Shown here: piece after piece, positions 1 through 9,680 of the stretch | How the letters are laid out: the number at the start of each line of letters is the position of its first letter | Position numbering within the stretch: the first letter of the stretch is position 1 | Assembly (NCBI GenBank): GCA_037447655.1 | Contig: JBBHKE010002283.1 | Span: 100,747-130,835 of the forward strand | Direction: 5' to 3' | From: Zygnema cylindricum | Lineage: Eukaryota; Streptophyta; Zygnematophyceae; Zygnematales; Zygnemataceae | DNA length: 30,089 nucleotides | Made by a program: the position numbers and the translations under genes | The notes under the pieces: model-generated | Told to the model about the DNA's origin: nothing | What the model saw: only the letters and a program-made list of their open reading frames with translations | Databases searched by the model: none

Positions 1-3000
1 ACACAAACTATTCCAGCGATTTTGATTTCCATCAAGACATCATAAAGACTATCAACAATTTGAGAGATGCGCACACGGGATGGAGTCCTGACTGTTATAC
101 AGTTGTTTCTGCTCTGAACGGCCTTCCTATGGTTCAAGTATTTAACAGCGAAACAAATTCAACTGAGGTCAAAATTGCTTCCGTTTCAGGTAAATGACAA
201 ACCGAAATCTGTTTCTTCATAAGTCTTGCATTGGAACGCGTCACGAAACTTTTCAAGGCTCTAAATACATTTTCAGTACTAAAGGCGAATCTTTGTCTTT
301 CCGGTCAGCTCATTATTTTAGACATTGTAGTAAATATATTTTGATAGCTTTTCCAATAAATTCTAATATGGTCATCGTGTTTTTCTGGATGTTTTTTGTG
401 TTTTTTTAAATCTGGGTGTTTATCTTATTTAACTGGCAGTAATTAATTATTTAACGAAATATCAGCCGGGAATCCTAAATATGACGGCTCAAGCATTAAA
501 CGTCGAAGACATAACTGTATTTACGGGAGCCCAAGTGTTGAAAATCGACGGTCTAGATTCTGCGGATTACATTAAATGGAGAGCGAGTAAGGAGGGCAGT
601 TATCGTAATTCACAATCACGTGTGAACGACCTCTTTTTCCGGCTTCGCACTTTTGACAGTCGATATGGAAACTTGATGAGGCCTTCCATTTTTCCGGACA
701 ACGATACACTTACTCTTACAGTTCGTCGGTAAGTATTGAAGTGCCACTTCTGGAATCATTTATTTGGGAATGTTTCTCAATTTTTTTTATGATTGCTAAT
801 CCAAACATGGACGGTGGTTCCAATGTATTGTTCACATTTCACAAGTGGAACTAAATGATCGTAGAATCAATTGTTAGTTTCTTTGTGGTATTTTTTAGAT
901 TGAATGGAGCCCAAGTCAAACATTGGTACAGCTTCTTAAGATTGCCAACCCAAAAAGGCGTTGAACAGAACTCCTCACAGCAAAACTGACATGTCATTTG
1001 TCCTTTCTATCGTCATTTTTTTCCTTCCAGGAAAAATTCAACGAAATCGGAGGTCCTCCAAGTGCCTTACTACATAATATACGGAGGTGACAGTTATTTT
1101 AACAATAGCGAAGAATATTATAACGCCAATTGCCGGAAACAATCCCAACCACTGGCCATGGCGGAATCTTTCGATAAGGATCCTACTAACTTTTTCACTT
1201 TTCTTGAACCGAGAAAAACACATTCGCGACTTTTTTCTTTAGAATTGATGAAAGCTGGCCCCGGTGCAAGCGTAGAACTTTTGTCCAGCGCGGATGACTA
1301 TGTGAAGGTATTCTCTGAACTAAAATTCAAGATTCTTTCTCAATTTTCTGAATGAACCGTTTGCATATCCAAATCGGATCGAGTAAGATGGATACATTTC
1401 CCCATTTTTGAATTTTTCCATCTTTTACAATTCTCCTTTTTTACAGGTGTATCTTTTGGAAGATAAGATTACTGCTGTTATGGCAATTCCCAGCTTTACT
1501 TTTAATGATAGCGCTCCTACTACTATACAGGGACTTATTACCGGATATTTAAGAGTAAGGTTGTATTTCTATCCCAAAATTCATTTTTTTTTTTTGAGTG
1601 TATGGCTATCTTGTACTAAGATCACTGTAACGTATAACATCAGTGAGAACTTTTATCTCTTATCGGTTCTTATTATTCATATTTCAGACTGTTTAAGTTT
1701 TTCATTTTCCTTATTTTGACTTCTCTGTACTCAATATTTGTCTTCATCATTAATTCGTGTCTCTCTTATTGCAAGCTTTTGCAAGCTATTATTATAAGTG
1801 TAAATCTTCGGTAAAAAAACAAAATAATTTGATGGTTTGGATATGTGAACTTTACGTTTAATTATTTGTTTCATGGATCCGAAAACTCATCCCAGAATCT
1901 CTTAAATTTTTTAGTACCAAGATAACTAAGTTACCATCTTATTTCTAAACTCACTTTTCCTATTTGCGTTAATCAATCAAATTAAAAAAAAAAAAAAAAA
2001 CTGTTCCCAAAAATGTTTTGCAGAAATTCTGGCGCCGCTCGGAAGATTGCTACCACTTATTTAAAGTTTACCCAACCAAAATAAAAAACATCTTTCCTTC
2101 CGAAAATGTTTGCAGAATGTGCTGCGAGTTTGATAATAGAAATTAGCAAGAACTTTTTCTAATGTGTTCCGATCAAACTGAAATGCTCTCTTTGCTGAAA
2201 AGTTTTTGTTGTTTTCGAAATGTTTTGCAGAAATTCTGGAGCCTCTCGTCTGATAATAGACCTTAGCGACAATGGCGGTGGATTTGCTGAAACCGCAGCT
2301 ATTCTGACACAATTATTTTTCCCCGACAAGTTTCCTGGATTCTTATTACAATTCAAAGCAAACAGTTTTGTACAAGAAGCTTACAAAAAAGCATCGAAAT
2401 CGAAAACAGCGACAGATTCCAATTACGATTATCGAAGTGGCGCTTACGCTAATAGCGATGGGACACCGATAAAAAGTCCCTCGGATTTTTTTTATCCTTT
2501 GGTAAATAAAACCGTGAACAACAATACTTCGCCATATTCATCTCTCATCCACTTTTCCAATTTATTTACTAGCGAAAATGCAGAATATTTCGGGTTTGAC
2601 ATTCCCACGGAACCCATTTTTCCGAAAAACAAAATTATGATTGTAAGTAACGGTCTTTGTTATTCCACTTGCGCCCTATTTAGTTACCAAATGGTACAAT
2701 TGTACAATGTGACAGCTGTTAGTGTGGGTGGAAAGGACAATCCCAATCCGTTTCAAATTGGAGATGGAGCCGTTGGATTCGTCACCGATTCTGACACATT
2801 TTACACTAGGGAAGTTGTCGGTTTAAACCTTACGGAGAGTCAATATGCGCCTCCTCTTTTACCCATTCCCGGAGTATTACGTTTTGTCGTAGCTCAAGCT
2901 TACGGACCCGAAAGTTCAATTATTCCCCAAGAGTTTATTTATGTCCCTGGACGTTTTAAAATACGATATACGGAAGCGAATGTGGCGGACGAAAAGCTTG

Positions 3001-3032
3001 TTTGGAAAGAAGCGGCGAAGTTCTTTCAGTAG
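1..3032 (+). CDS. Peptidase S41 family protein, CPAF-like; 3' part of a spliced gene
   Basis: This is a serine endopeptidase-like protein of family S41, in the branch that includes chlamydial CPAF and many fungal and protist proteins. The 5' end lies outside the window. Proposed exons are 1-189, about 494-728, 1031-1307, 1447-1559 and 2231-3032 (stop TAG at 3030), giving about 537 visible residues. Exon 1 carries DAHTGW, with the probable catalytic His. Exon 2 carries the PDZ-like stretch AQVLKIDGLDSADYI. Exon 5 carries LIIDLSDNGGG and then GLCYSTCALFS, whose Ser (codon 2664-2666) is the expected nucleophile. Junction phases agree at introns 2, 3 and 4. Intron 4 needs the donor GTTGTA at 1560, because the earlier AGA/gtaagg donor breaks the frame. 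The first acceptor is uncertain: 493 keeps the phase, whereas the better-looking 465 does not. No broken frame is seen otherwise. Family assignment is firm; substrate and cell location are unknown. Confidence 0.75.
1560..2230 (+). other. Intron 4 of the S41 gene with repeated 3' splice-site sequence
   Basis: This is the longest intron of the gene. The end of intron 4 plus the start of exon 5 occurs three times: TTTTGCAGAAATTCTGG with its CAG at 2021-2023, a diverged copy ending TTTGCAG at 2115, and the functional one ending at 2230. The 2115 copy still matches exon 5 over TTTGATAATAGAAATTAG but is full of stops. The 2024 copy also runs into a stop. Only the 2230 acceptor leads into the open S41 frame. 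Confidence 0.5.
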
Positions 3033-3037
3033 TTAGA

Positions 3038-3210
3038 GCGAGAGAGGGAGAGAGGGATAGAGAGAGAGAGAGAGGCAGAGGGAGAGGTAGAAGCAGAGGG
3101 GGAAATACAGGGAGAGAGATGGAGGGTGAGAGAGGGAGGGAGAAGAAAGGAGAGGAAGAGCAGGGAGGGGGGGGGGGGGAGGAGAAGACATAGATGGAGG
3201 GGAAGGTGCA
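3038..3210 (+). repeat. Purine-rich (GA)n / G-run tract after the S41 stop codon
   Basis: About 170 bases of almost pure purine on the plus strand begin right after the S41 stop. The tract consists of GAGAGAGG-type simple repeats and a G run near 3165-3179. It probably lies in the 3' UTR. Long reading frames on either strand here are by-products of the low complexity and translate to Ser/Pro/Leu or Arg/Glu/Gly repeats. Confidence 0.9.
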
Positions 3211-4232
3211 TTTGTAGAGAAAGTAGAGTAATTTATGGCTGTGAATGAAAGCCAGCTCAATTGGTTTGTCCGTTTGTGGATTATAAAAGCAATAATATTT
3301 ATGGAATCCGTTTTCAGGAGTCAATTTTTATCCTATTTTCTTGTCCTATTTTATTATCCTGTGCCACTTCCATTTTGGATTTTTTTTTTAAATGGATATT
3401 AAAATTGCCAAAAAAATCATATGATGGTGCACTTGTGAAACAATAAAGAAAAAAAAATCACTTATAAAACAAAAACTCTTTTTTTGGAGTGAATTTTAGG
3501 GTGGATTGATTTCAAGGCCATATGCAGTAGCCACAAAAGAAAGAAAATATGCAAAATGGCAATTTTGATCCCAAAAAAGTCGTTTTACAAACGTTTTTGA
3601 CAATTTTTGGGGTGAAAATAACCTGCTTTTATATTTTTTTGAACGTTATTATTTCAGCTAGATGAGGAATTTCCATTCCTAAGCTCCAATAAAACCGTTT
3701 TTAGTACCGATCGAGATTTCGAATCAAAAACTATAAAAAATTTCTATTTGTGTTATAAATAATCAAAAAATCATCAAAAAGACTTTCCCATTACCAAATA
3801 GTACACCAAAGTACGGCGATAACCAATAAAAATAACTCTTTGTGTTCTACATTTTTTAAAACTACATTAATAGAAATTTCCAACAATGCATAATACATGC
3901 ATACAAAGTATAATCACCTCTACATCCATTTCAAAAACTATTGCTTAACACTAGGTCTGTAAGACTTCGAATATTCGGTATGAGTATTCCGAATATTCGG
4001 CAGCCTGGAACAAAAAACGTTTAGATCCGAGACAGCGTTCACGTGAAGTACGGTTCCGAATCAAAGCCAAAAAGGTTTGGTCCGGCTGAAACAAAATTTG
4101 TCGTGTAGCGGTCGGTCTTCGTTACAAGACCAGATTTAGATTATTTCATTTATTTGTCTTTTACCGGTCGTTTCTACGACCAGAAACAGGTGTCGCCACA
4201 TCACGTAAGATGACGACACGTCCAGAAAGGGA
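3211..4232. other. AT-rich intergenic stretch; possible poly(A) signal for S41
   Basis: No coding region is supported. An AATAAA at 3442-3447 is followed by an A-rich run and is a candidate poly(A) signal for the S41 transcript, about 410 bases after the stop. At about 3967-4000 there are two copies of the palindrome CGAATATTCG. The remainder is A/T-rich with no recognisable repeat until the A2 transposon begins at 4233. Confidence 0.5.
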
Positions 4233-5745
4233 GGGTGTGCACATGTAACCGAAACTTTTGAATGTTACTTTGGATTTTAGTGCAAATTTTACTGTGTAGT
4301 TTTCAAAGTGTTCCTATGGGTATGTCCCATGTAATTCGTACTTTGATAAAGTATTTTGGGCTGTAGTGAGATTCTCCGTACTACTTTGAAGAGCGTCCCA
4401 ATGTGCGAAAATGAAATCGTAACTTTGACATGTGACGGTTGTAGACGTAAGTACAAATTTGTGACGGATGAAGACTACTACGAAACTTTCGACAATCGGT
4501 GACGCCAACAAAAACAACGACGGTTGTCGACGTCTAGATATTTGTAATTTTGTGACATTGTAGATGTTTAGGGTTTTGTGACATTGTGACGCCATGCTCA
4601 CTTGTGACAACGTCGCCGTCACAAATTGAAGAACTTTCTGCCATGCCTATCCAATTTTGTTTTTTCGACTTTTCTCACTCTACTTGGCATAAAAATACAC
4701 ATAAAGGTAGTCGAAAGAATAACTTTTCAAATATCTTTCATTTCATACCATTATTGTCGTGCCCAACTATAAAAAGTGCCAAATAAAAGGGATAATGTGA
4801 GAGGGAGAGGGGAGAAGCGACGATGGCGCAAAATTATGCAAAGGACCAATGAATGAAAGTGAAGGTCCGAGACCCTTGCAATTTTTTTTCCGTACAATCT
4901 CGTCTTTTCCGTACATGCACGTGACAGGCAAGGAGAAAAAATAGCGAGTGCTCTCCCTCGACCTAAAATTTTCACACTCGTGTGGCCCGTGTGTGGATCT
5001 TTTTTCATTCGTTGTTTGGGCTATACTTTCCCTAAAATCCAGTCGCGAGGCGATTTCTGATGAAGTTTTTTGACGGGCTTGATTCTCTTTCACTGGGTCG
5101 AAAAAAGTAAAACGTCAAAATGCGTTCACATGACGACAAACATGAAGTACATTCAAAGTATCGACTTGACGTTTGCTATACTTTTAGAGAATTGATGTTT
5201 TTGTATGGCTAACGTTTTTGACTTATGGTACTGCGTTTTAGGTGAAAGCGACAGAAAAAGTCGATACTTTAATGCATGGGGACATACCCTATGTCAATCA
5301 ATATTTGCGCGTTCATTATTTCAAATATGTGACAATTGTAGACATCTACAAAATGTGCATCAGTCTACGAAACGAAATGTAGACGACTACAAAACTTTCT
5401 AAAGTTAGCGACGTTTACAAAAACGTTGACGGTTGTAGACGTCGAGGATTTTGTGCCATTGTAGATGTTTAGGGTTTTGTGACACAACGAAGTCATGCTA
5501 CCTTATGATAGCATCAGTACGTAAACTTTGTGCCATGGCTTCCAAATTTCTTTTTCTTATATTTTATCATTCGATATGCCATCAAACTAGGACGAAAAAT
5601 ATTCACAAAAAAGAAAAATAAAATCTTTTATTTGAAACTATAATTGCTACATTTCATTTAGAAAAGAGAGAAAGAGGAGCGGTCGAGTATGTAATTCTGT
5701 GACCACCATTGGTACACAAAATATGCAGCTTGTATGAACCCTCTA
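4233..5745 (-). mobile_element. A2: old GGGTAC-family inverted-repeat transposon, split by element A and cut off on the right
   Basis: The left end GGGTGTGCACATGTAA (4233) aligns nearly without gaps to the left end of element A for about 85 bases. It is then interrupted by A with its TAT duplications, and resumes at 5293 with the matching internal sequence (TTGTAGAC motifs, the telo-box at 5469-5477, and a stretch like GCCATGGCTTCC). Similarity fades near 5745, where Ty3-derived sequence begins, so the right terminus is missing. It has no coding capacity. It is the most diverged member of the family here and so probably the oldest. Confidence 0.6.
4318..5289 (-). mobile_element. A: 972-bp GGGTAC-family inverted-repeat transposon (MITE-like)
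   Basis: The ends are GGGTATGTCCCATGTAAT on the left and, read inward from the right, GGGTATGTCCCCATGCAT. It is flanked by the 3-bp direct repeat TAT (4315-4317 and 5290-5292). The interior is the reverse complement of elements B and C along its whole length. Frames inside are short and unconserved, so it is non-autonomous. A 3-bp A/T target duplication with TIRs starting GGG resembles PIF/Harbinger (Tourist-like) elements, though TAT is not the usual TWA target. It carries TTAGGGTTT (telo-box complement) at 4568-4576. Confidence 0.75.
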
Positions 5746-5819
5746 AATTTAAATTGCCTCCTTTTCTCTTAGAACAACTGCCACCCTGGCAACAATGACT
5801 CTAACTGCCTCCACCCTTG

Positions 5820-6215
5820 TGAAGGCTGGACTAGGTTCATTAATCTTTCGTAAGTGGGCGGTGCATTTGTTAAGCCGAATGGCATCACTATCCATTCAAA
5901 ATGATCAACCCTAGTTCTAAAAGCAGTTTTATCAACATCATCAGTTCTAATTAACACCTGATTGAAGCCACTACACAGATCAATCAACGAAAATACTTAA
6001 GCACCCTTTAAACGATCTATTCAAATCAGAAATTAATGGTAACGGATACTTATCCTTCACCGTAATCTTGTTCAGACTACGATAACCAACACACATTCTC
6101 AACGTTCCGTCCTCTTTTTTGACGAAGAAGGCTGGTGCTCTGTACGGTAATTTGTTGGGCTGAATATGTCTTTTCTGTAGAAGGTCGTTGGTTTGTTTTT
6201 TTAACTACCCCTGCT
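5820..6215 (-). pseudogene. Ty3/gypsy reverse transcriptase fragment
   Basis: The minus strand gives [20 protein letters not shown] then [19 protein letters not shown]. After a frame change comes [16 protein letters not shown], then [20 protein letters not shown] and [14 protein letters not shown]. These are RT fingers and palm motifs, including the first catalytic Asp in the IDLCSGF segment. The fragment stops just before the region that would hold the YxDD active site. The usual RMCVDYR reads RMCVGYR. Confidence 0.85.
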
Positions 6216-6385
6216 CAAAGAAAAAATGCTTATAAATTCCTCTGACTGAAGGATTACATCCAGGTTCAAGGTTAATAACATGTTCCACATCTCGGGAAGG
6301 TGGCGTTTTTGAGGGTAAATCACTTGGGGAAACATCTCGAAATTCAAAAATCAAATCTTTAACAGCAGCGTCAGATGTATTTATT

Positions 6386-6640
6386 TTAGTTACGAATAGA
6401 ATTCAGTTTTTCAAGATTTTTAGTAGTGTCTGATTTAGGAATGACGTCAACGTTAGTGTTTTCTCCGCCACCTTCATCAGTAACCGCCTTAGTTACTAAT
6501 AACAAGAAAACATGATTTGTTTTATCTTTTAAATGATTTTTAAATTGTTTAGCTGAAATCAAACCTTCCACTCCCAATTTGTTTATGTTATTTATATGAT
6601 TTTTATGCATGCAAAACCTGCTACCATTTTTAAACTTCAC
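6386..6640 (-). pseudogene. Ty3/gypsy protease-RT linker remnant
   Basis: An 84-residue open stretch on the minus strand contains the segment GLISAKQFKNHLKDKTNHVF. The ISAKQFK pattern is typical of the region between protease and RT in plant Ty3/gypsy polyproteins. It lies in the expected place between the two domains. It has no independent function. Confidence 0.5.
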
Positions 6641-6849
6641 TTTAAAAGTGTTAATTTCCCAATTAATTTGAGGATTATGTTCAGTTAACCGTTAAGGCTT
6701 TTCCAATATAAGTTCCTCACTTCCCAAATTCATTATTTTACACACAACTTTCATTTTATGACCTTGGATATCAACTTCTATTATGTCAATTTGTAAGTCT
6801 AATGTGTACATATTACCATTTGCCACTTAAACATTTAAACGCTTTTCCC

Positions 6850-7047
6850 TTATTCTTCTACAAACTTATGTGAAATAAAATTATGTGTAGCACTTGAATA
6901 AACCATCACTTTTAGTGGTTTTCCTTCCACCAACGACTCAAATTTGATTAAACAGTGTGTGGTGTTCATGTTACTTAATTGTCCTAACATAGGTCTGTTG
7001 TTAAGAATTTCATCAAAGGGATTTTTCAAACTATGCAGTGTAGTCAA
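6850..7047 (-). pseudogene. Ty3/gypsy retropepsin remnant with lost catalytic motif
   Basis: The minus-strand translation ends VMVYSSATHNFISHKFVEE. The family pattern at this place is [V/I]D[S/T]GATHNFIS, so the catalytic Asp has become Tyr and the following Gly has become Ser. The upstream linker (HCLIKFESLVEGKPLKVMV) fits. The protease would be inactive. Confidence 0.75.
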
Positions 7048-7159
7048 AAATCATAACAAATTCTACAATCCTGGTTTTTCCATTCATTAACCTGCCCTCC
7101 AAAGTTAACTCTTTAACTTCTGGATCTGGTTGACTCAATTGAGGACTTTCATCTAGTCT

Positions 7160-7450
7160 TTTCCGTTTTCCACCTCTTGGGTTTCTTGTGCAGCAAGGAA
7201 TAATGCTGTATAATCTTCAAGACCTTCATTAACATTGACTGTTTTGAGAGAACGTTTATCTGTATAGTTTTTGGCGTAGTGATCTGGACCTCCACATTTG
7301 AAACAAGTGACTTTCTTTTTGGGTTTTCTGCACTATCTACTGAATTGTTTCTCCTTTTTACAGTTATCACAGTTAATCTTTTTCAATTGTGCACACTAAA
7401 ATGCTTTATGACCCTTTTTGTGATAGATAGTGCATGTGGGTATAGTAAAA
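7160..7450 (-). pseudogene. Ty3/gypsy nucleocapsid remnant (CCHC zinc knuckles)
   Basis: Minus-strand codons over 7264-7305 give CFKCGGPDHYAKNY, a CX2CX4HX4C knuckle whose last Cys (TGT) is now Tyr (TAT, 7264-7266). Further upstream on the same strand is a second worn knuckle, CTIYHKKGHKAF followed by a stop and Cys, and a CDNC pair between them. The Lys-rich surroundings fit a nucleocapsid. Confidence 0.7.
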
Positions 7451-7560
7451 TTAGGTTTCTGAGTATTAATGCTTTGCTTAGGACTCTTTGTTGAAATATG
7501 TGTATTTCTTATTGGTATTTTCTAAGTTGTTTTTGTATTTTCTCTGACTATTTTTAAAGG

Positions 7561-8326
7561 AACAGAATAAAATGGTGTTAGCTAGGCTCTAACCTCTCTC
7601 TCCCTAGTCTCTATACTTATGGTAATCACTGATAAAAAAAGAGAGAGAGAGATTAATCCATGGCTGCCTAAAAAGACAGAAAACAGTCTTAGTAGATTGT
7701 ACCAAAAAGATACAGACCAGCTAGGAATTGATCTTGGTCCCTATGTTTGCCGAAATAACCCGCAGCCTTGTCTTATAGTCTAAGACGTATGTTGGGATAT
7801 ATAGGGTCTGATAGCTATTTAAAGATAAATATACAAAGCAAACCGATTAACTAGACTTACGACAAATTTCACGTAGAAATAGTATAAATATCGTATGCAC
7901 GCCGATATTGTACTAAGCAAATTGATCAGACATTTATTTAAACAGCGAACATTAAACATCAATTTGGATTGGACGGCTATCATTAAAATCGACATCAAGA
8001 TATGGTCATTTTGGCAGTTTATGGACAATACGTCATCGGATGACAAGTGGCGGGGCATCAGTTGAAAGCGGAATTTTTGAAGAGCATCAGGACGAGTCAA
8101 AGTGTGACACACGTCTTCACCATGGCTATGATGTACCCTAACGGTTCAGAAGGTACCATGGGACCTTTACCTTCGTGTATAGTACAATCTTGTGATTGGT
8201 GTTGTACAAAAATAGATAAGGCTTTACAGAGGAGTTTAGGACTTAACAATTTTGTAGGTAGCCGCCTCTCTCCCAAAATGATTCTGTACAAATAGGTATT
8301 TTTGCCTCTTTTTAATCAATCGCCTG
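7561..8326. other. Unassigned stretch between retrotransposon remnants
   Basis: There is no convincing gene. A short GA repeat lies at 7640-7653. The sequence TGTTGGGATATATAGGG at 7791 resembles the start of a copia-type LTR, but no matching second LTR was found. The open frame at 8047-8295 has no recognisable motif and is mirrored by a similar frame on the other strand, so it was not called. Confidence 0.4.
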
Positions 8327-8410
8327 TTTGGGCATTTTTAGATATTTCTTCTTCTTTGGGCATTTTCAAATATTTCTTCTCCTTTGGGCATTTTCAGATA
8401 TTTCTTCTCC
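8327..8410 (+). repeat. Three tandem copies of a 28-bp unit
   Basis: The units start at 8327, 8355 and 8383 and each begins TTTGGGCATTTT and ends TATTTCTTCT(T/C)C. They differ at only a few positions. A broken fourth copy (TGTGGGCT) follows at 8411. The array lies just upstream of the copia gag remnant and may belong to its untranslated leader. Confidence 0.9.
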
Positions 8411-8522
8411 TGTGGGCTCAAAGGAGTCTAAACTACACAGGGGTGTAGTACTTAATATAATTTGTCTGCCAGGGTGACAGTTGTTTTTACACAAAGAAGA
8501 CCATTGATAATTCACTAGAGGC

Positions 8523-9340
8523 TTGATATACAAAGGAGAATTTTGTGATCTAATGGGGGACATAAAATTGCAGGTTATGGGCCCACCCTCTCGGGTGCCC
8601 ATTTTCAATGGAACAAGATTAATTGATTGGGAAATGATGATGACAAGTGCTTTGGGTAAGAAGCGCTATTGGAGGATAGTAAGATTACAAATTAGATGTC
8701 CATCCCCGGATATTCATTCAGGTTGGAGGGAGTCAGATTTATTGGAACAACTTCTGGTGTAACGAATGAAACAGATAAAGGGGAAAGCATTATTTTGGAG
8801 GGAGAAATGGAGAAAAAGAAGGAGACCCTTACTCCTATTACCGCAGCGATAGAGACATCAGTTTTGAAGATTGAGGAGAATGATACTCTCACATGGGAAT
8901 ACAACAACATGGCAGCAAGACACTTCATTCGAGACATCTCACTCATAGTTTGGCAACTTCTCATCTTCACATAGTTACGGCTGCAAATCTGTGGGCAGCT
9001 CTGGTAGATATTTACAGAAGTGGAACCATTCAGAAGCAACAAATGGCTGAGCAGAAACTAATGCATACTGTTACAAAGGAGAAAAGATGTTAGACTACTG
9101 CACGGATCTACCCACTTTGTATATTGAGTTGGAAAGTGCCTGTTTGATGGGAACCACTGATGACTATGCAAACGTGGTTAACCATATTTGGAAATTGTGT
9201 GGAGGCCCTTGCGGTCTTGAGGACATTTGGAGGAGACTCTTTTTGGAGGAAACTTTGGGAGCAGATTGTGGAGCAGATTCACACTTTGGCGCTCTGCAAA
9301 GCCCTAGCTGCGGCGACCATCTGCGACTCACCTTTGATAA
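8523..9340 (+). pseudogene. Degenerate Ty1/copia gag (UBN2-type) remnant
   Basis: Pieces in several frames read in order as a copia-type gag. VPIFNGTRLIDWEMMMTSAL (from about 8595) matches the F-x-G-x-x-x-x-x-W start of the family. TLTWEYNNMAARHFIRDI (about 8884-8937) and then, in another frame, TAANLWAALVDIYRSGTIQ (about 8977-9033) follow, and TLYIELESACLMGTTDDYAN (9114-9173) continues in a third. Stops and indels separate them. No zinc knuckle, protease, integrase or RT of the same element follows. It is a dead fragment; the extra Glu/Lys-rich insert at 8760-8830 is not typical of the family. Confidence 0.65.
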
Positions 9341-9430
9341 TCACCAGAATATTAAAGGTGTTTTGTAAGTATTACGATGCACTGGACCCAATTGTATTGA
9401 GCACTGGCATTTCCCAGCTTTCTTTGTTTG

Positions 9431-9680
9431 TAATCTGGGCTTGAGTGGCCTTACGTTTTTCGTGATTGCCTGGAGTGGATTTGACAATTTAGATCTGGCC
9501 GTTGGTGGCCTTACATAGTTGTCTCTCTGTTTGTGTGCTGTAGATCTGCACCTATGGGTGCTTGGATAGCAATTTTTCTGCCTTGATAGATCTGGCCCTC
9601 CGGCCTTGCCCACTTGTTTGCAGGGTAGAAGGTTTCAGTAACACAGCTTTTTGGTAGATCTGGTCATCGTGGCCTTGATC
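9431..9680 (+). repeat. Spaced repeat TAGATCTG followed by a small hairpin, about five units
   Basis: Units begin at 9431 (diverged, TAATCTGG), 9490, 9541, 9587 and 9655, spaced 59, 51, 46 and 68 bases. Each perfect TAGATCTG is followed by a short inverted repeat whose stem differs between units: GGCC/GGCC, GCACC/GGTGC, GGCC/GGCC and GGTCA/TGGCC. Spacers are not conserved. The array sits between the copia gag remnant and the Ty3-type gag, possibly in the leader or LTR of the latter. Confidence 0.6.

Larger units (their letters stand above)
5762..7560 (-). pseudogene. Degenerate Ty3/gypsy retrotransposon fragment (nucleocapsid - protease - reverse transcriptase)
   Basis: Read on the minus strand the order is zinc knuckles, retropepsin, linker, reverse transcriptase, as in Ty3/gypsy polyproteins. 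It is interrupted by stops and frame changes throughout. The gag N-terminus, the YxDD box, RNase H, integrase and both LTRs are not seen. The RT side ends abruptly near 5820 and unrelated sequence follows. The piece lies between transposon A2 and DNA of unknown type. It is a dead fragment. Confidence 0.8.

Noticed and set aside
1555-1560. AGA/GTAAGG at 1555 as the exon 4 donor of the S41 gene
   Set aside because: It looks like the better donor, but it leaves phase 0 while the exon 5 acceptor at 2230 needs phase 2; GTTGTA at 1560 keeps the frame and the expected protein.
2956-3324. Open frames on both strands of the GA-rich tract
   Set aside because: They are read-through of low-complexity repeats with Ser/Pro/Leu or Arg/Glu/Gly runs; all three minus frames are open there for the same reason.
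4767-5093. 108-codon minus-strand frame inside element A as a transposase
   Set aside because: The homologous parts of B and C do not keep this frame, and there is no DDE or Myb-like motif.
7791-8046. Copia LTR starting TGTTGGG
   Set aside because: There is no second copy in the window, no clear CA end and no primer-binding site, so it was left unassigned.
8047-8295. 82-codon plus-strand frame as a small gene
   Set aside because: It has no motif, and a similar-length frame exists on the opposite strand over the same bases.
8327-8410. CRISPR-like array
   Set aside because: Units are contiguous with no spacers and the genome is eukaryotic.
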